DNA from: Deltaproteobacteria bacterium
GTDB lineage: Bacteria > Myxococcota > Polyangia > Haliangiales > Haliangiaceae
Length of the DNA stretch: 11,944 nt
Direction of reading: 5' to 3'
NCBI GenBank assembly: GCA_018262455.1
Contig: JAGSPR010000190.1
Location: 1 to 11,944, forward strand
The position numbers were made by a program, and so were the translations under genes. Position 1 is the stretch's first letter; each line of letters starts with the position of its first letter. Below are positions 8,572 through 11,944 of the stretch, one piece after another. The notes under the pieces were generated by a model, which worked only from the letters and a program-made list of their open reading frames with translations, had not been told where the DNA came from and ran no database searches.

Positions 8572-8590
8572 GGATGGCCCGAACCTAGCC
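8572..8590 (-). promoter_or_regulatory. Possible -10 element of the DUF3467 gene
   Basis: On the minus strand GGC-TAGGTT (8590-8582) predicts a transcription start at 8575, four bases before the ATG at 8571. There is no Shine-Dalgarno sequence. The element has the same GGC-TANNNT form as seen before the gene at 2577. The -35 region is not recognisable. Confidence 0.3.
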
Positions 8591-9060
8591 GAAGCGGCAG
8601 TGCTCCCGCCTGGGCCCGAGCCGAACACTGCGACGCTGCGACATCGCGATGCGCGGTGGACCACTCACCTCTCTCAGGCAGCTCGAGCGGAGGCGCCCCC
8701 CTTTCCTTCACGAACCCGAGTCATGGGGTGGCCACTCCACTGGCCACTTCAGAGTACGAAGTGACAGGAGTAGTTGCCGGGTGGCGTCAAGACGGATGCC
8801 TTGCACGCCCCTCATCCGCCGCAACTCCTCGGATTGTGGTTGTGCCAGTCCCGAATCCGCCTCGAAATCTACTGGCCCGGAATCTGCTCCTGGATCCAAG
8901 CAACCAAACGATAGCCACCGGTTCTCAAGGAATACGGGTTCTGTCGGCCTGGTTGACAATTGAAAGTTCACACGCGCGACGCAGGTGTCGAAAGTTTCGA
9001 CTCGGTGGATGACCGGAGGTTCCCTCCCCCTCATCCCTCCGGTCTCCCCCACCACCTGAG
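8591..9060. other. Non-coding stretch rich in inverted repeats; candidate RNA
   Basis: No recognisable protein is encoded here. Perfect inverted repeats: GTGGCCA/TGGCCAC (8728-8734, 8741-8747); CACTTC/GAAGTG (8745-8750, 8758-8763), overlapping the first; AGTTGC/GCAACT (8772-8777, 8821-8826) enclosing CGGATG/CATCCG (8793-8798, 8813-8818); GCCAGT/ACTGGC (8844-8849, 8871-8876); and GACCGGAGG/CCTCCGGTC (9011-9019, 9036-9044) enclosed by CAGGTG/CACCTG (8982-8987, 9053-9058). A TTGACA at 8953-8958 has no good -10 at 16-18 nt. Composition is less GC-biased than in the genes. A strong plus-strand terminator follows at 9091-9130. I tested by eye for tRNA, tmRNA, SRP RNA, RNase P RNA, 6S RNA and common riboswitch motifs and found no match. 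Several 6-bp repeats could be chance. Confidence 0.3.
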
Positions 9061-9090
9061 GCAACAAGTAGCTGTCTGCGATCTGCGCCC

Positions 9091-9130
9091 AGGCCCTGTA
9101 TGGCCCCCCCATACGGGGCCTTTATTTTTT
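9091..9130 (+). terminator. Strong rho-independent terminator, plus strand
   Basis: AGGCCCTGTATGG (9091-9103) pairs with CCATACGGGGCCT (9109-9121) around a CCCCC loop: 13 bp with one U-G wobble, followed by TTTATTTTTT (9121-9130). On the minus strand the wobble would be an A-C mismatch and there is no T-tract, so it acts on plus-strand transcription only. No plus-strand coding gene precedes it after the LD-carboxypeptidase gene, which ended at 8265 and is separated by a minus-strand gene. Confidence 0.92.
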
Positions 9131-9160
9131 CGGCGAAGCCTGCGCTGAGCGCAGATCGCG

Positions 9161-9172
9161 TATAGCTGCTTC
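9161..9172 (+). promoter_or_regulatory. Possible -10 element placing transcription start on the ruvX ATG
   Basis: TATAGC (9161-9166) is followed by 6 nt and then the ATG at 9173, so the predicted first transcribed base is the A of the ATG. No purine-rich ribosome binding site lies upstream. The terminator T-tract ends only 42 bp before the ATG, leaving room for a promoter but little leader. The -35 position (GCCTGC, 9138-9143) is not consensus. Confidence 0.3.
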
Positions 9173-9643
9173 ATGCGTGCGCTCGGGCTCGATGTCGGCT
9201 CCAAGACCATCGGCATCGCGATGACCGACGAGGCGAACATCGCGGCCCACCCGCTCACGGTGCTCGAACGGGTCGGTCACGCTGGCGACGCCGCCGCCGT
9301 GCTGGCCCTCGTGAACGAGCACGCGATCACCGACGTGGTCATCGGGATGCCGTTCGAGCTGTCGGGCCGGATCGGTCACCGCGCGCGCCGCGTGCAGGAC
9401 TTCGCGACCGTCTTGCGGGACGTGATCCGCGCGAGCCAGGGCGCAACGGGGCGCGAATCGACCCGCGAACCCGTGACGTTCCACGAGCAGGATGAGCGGT
9501 TCACGACCGCGGAGGCCGAGCGGGTGCTGATCGGTGCCGACCTGTCGCGCGCGAAGCGTCGCCGGGTGATCGACCAGCAGGCGGCCGCGTTGATCCTCCA
9601 GGGTTGGCTCGACACGCAGCGGTCGATCCGACGCGATCCCTGA
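9173..9643 (+). CDS. ruvX: RuvX/YqgF, RNase H-fold nuclease
   Basis: A 156-aa protein of the YqgF/RuvX family, an RNase H-like nuclease that matures the 5' end of 16S rRNA and has been proposed as a Holliday junction resolvase. [16 protein letters not shown] (5-20) carries catalytic Asp7; [13 protein letters not shown] (57-68) is the family 'GLP' loop; DERFTT (107-112) supplies the DER motif; and [19 protein letters not shown] (129-147) holds Asp134. A short insert around residues 88-102 makes it longer than the usual ~138 aa. The ATG at 9173 is the natural start because the first strand begins four residues later. The mltG start follows 41 bp after the stop, so the two are likely co-transcribed; yqgF-mltG adjacency is common. 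The gap contains a GATCCG-GGCT-CGGATC hairpin (9647-9662). Confidence 0.95.
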   Translation: MRALGLDVGSKTIGIAMTDEANIAAHPLTVLERVGHAGDAAAVLALVNEHAITDVVIGMPFELSGRIGHRARRVQDFATVLRDVIRASQGATGRESTREPVTFHEQDERFTTAEAERVLIGADLSRAKRRRVIDQQAAALILQGWLDTQRSIRRDP

Positions 9644-9684
9644 CCAGATCCGGGCTCGGATCCAGGGTAAGTTCGGATCAGGCG

Positions 9685-10817
<1,133 letters not shown>

Positions 10818-10818
<1 letters not shown>

Positions 10819-10896
10819 GCGTCGGCTCCGGGGCCCCCCAAAGGGGGACCCTCCCCGCAAGGTGACGCCGATCCTTGCTTCGCTGCGGACCGGCGT
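10818..10896. repeat. Overlapping, mutually exclusive hairpins after mltG
   Basis: Hairpin A: GGCGTC (10818-10823) with GACGCC (10864-10869), enclosing CGGGG/CCCCG (10829-10833, 10853-10857) and CCCCC-AAA-GGGGG (10835-10847). Hairpin B: ACGCCG-A-TCC (10865-10874) with GGA-C-CGGCGT (10887-10896). Both need bases 10865-10869, so they exclude each other. The odd pair of B is a mismatch on plus but a G-U wobble on minus. There is no T-tract, so factor-independent termination is unlikely; A may still protect the 3' end of the ruvX-mltG mRNA. Confidence 0.5.
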
Positions 10897-10968
10897 TGAT
10901 CGATCCGGCTCGGGCCTGCCGGGATCCGCACGGCTCGTACGTGGAGCGACCACATCGTAGTGAGTCTC

Positions 10969-11009
10969 TCGACGTCCCCCTGGAATGGCTGTGTGCTACC
11001 GTCGATTCC
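10969..11009 (+). promoter_or_regulatory. Candidate prkA promoter region
   Basis: Two overlapping readings exist. TGC-TACCGT (10994-11002) is an extended -10 of TGN-TANNNT form predicting transcription start at 11009, one base before the ATG. Alternatively TCGACG (10969-10974), 17 nt, then TGTGCT (10992-10997) predicts a start at 11004. Either leaves no room for a ribosome binding site. A sigma-54 reading fails because GG and GC are 11 nt apart. Confidence 0.35.

Positions 11010-11944
<935 letters not shown>

Larger units (their letters stand above)
9061..9176. repeat. 28-bp imperfect inverted repeat flanking a terminator
   Basis: The arms are 9061-9088 and 9149-9176. The inner 11 bp are perfect (GCGATCTGCGC, 9078-9088; GCGCAGATCGC, 9149-9159). 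Over all 28 positions there are 22 Watson-Crick pairs, 3 G-U wobbles and 3 mismatches. The right arm covers the sequence just before ruvX and its ATG (9173-9175). The space between the arms holds the terminator (9091-9130) and a small hairpin, TGCGC-TGA-GCGCA (9141-9153), that competes with the right arm. This could be a read-through insulator, an attenuator, a divergent pair of protein-binding sites, or a small MITE-like element. Confidence 0.8.

Noticed and set aside
7033..8711. Minus-strand open frames over the LD-carboxypeptidase gene and past the DUF3467 start
   Set aside because: Low-complexity mirror translations of well-identified genes.
8953..8981. TTGACA at 8953-8958 as a promoter for the candidate RNA
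   Set aside because: No acceptable -10 hexamer lies 16-18 nt downstream; kept only as a note in the region entry.
8591..9060. tRNA or known structural RNA in the 600-bp gap
   Set aside because: No T-arm consensus, no SRP, RNase P or tmRNA core motif was found on either strand by eye.
8708..9112. 134-codon minus-strand open frame
   Set aside because: Its first start codon lies inside the strong plus-strand terminator and the sequence has no known motif; a later start at about residue 27 is no better supported.
9625..9679. Cluster of five GATC sites spaced 10-17 bp at the ruvX-mltG junction
   Set aside because: GATC is very common throughout this sequence, so the cluster is probably compositional.
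10982..10998. Possible sigma-54 site before prkA
   Set aside because: The GG and GC pairs are separated by 11 nt instead of 10 and the flanking bases do not match.

Overview
The window is GC-rich DNA with densely packed genes and many CGATCG/GATC words, and its gene content suits a Myxococcota (deltaproteobacterial) chromosome. It has two species-variable lipoproteins (one with tandem Cys-rich repeats), a PilZ-like protein with an acidic/basic tail, a DUF3467 protein, a sigma-54-type promoter and a PrkA kinase. The phylum assignment is inferred from gene content and style, not from a marker gene comparison. I see no mobile genes, CRISPR array, rRNA or tRNA.

Layout. Positions 1-6536 are read on the minus strand: secA (C-terminus outside the window), a small unassigned protein, a Cys-rich lipoprotein with its own terminator and a likely sigma-54 promoter, a second lipoprotein, an extended-SDR protein, and a PlsC-type acyltransferase that overlaps the SDR gene. 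From a 62-bp divergent gap, two coupled plus-strand genes follow: the PilZ-like protein and an S66 LD-carboxypeptidase. They converge on a small minus-strand DUF3467 gene. After a 600-bp non-coding stretch come ruvX and mltG, an adjacency common in bacteria, and then, beyond a structured gap, the 5' part of prkA. Both secA and prkA are cut by the window ends.

The genes share a cell-envelope theme: protein export (SecA), outer-layer lipoproteins, phospholipid acylation, and peptidoglycan turnover (LD-carboxypeptidase) and chain termination (MltG). RuvX and PrkA are housekeeping or stress functions.

The most unusual signals are non-coding. (1) A 28-bp imperfect inverted repeat brackets a very strong plus-strand terminator, and its outer arm covers the ruvX start codon. 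(2) A near-perfect sigma-54 promoter with nested dyads upstream lies before the Cys-rich lipoprotein gene. (3) Five genes have a TANNNT-like or related hexamer so close to the start codon that their mRNAs would be leaderless or nearly so. (4) The strong terminator has no plus-strand gene in front of it, so the upstream stretch may make an RNA. I found no wholly new multi-gene system; these regulatory structures are the parts most worth following up.
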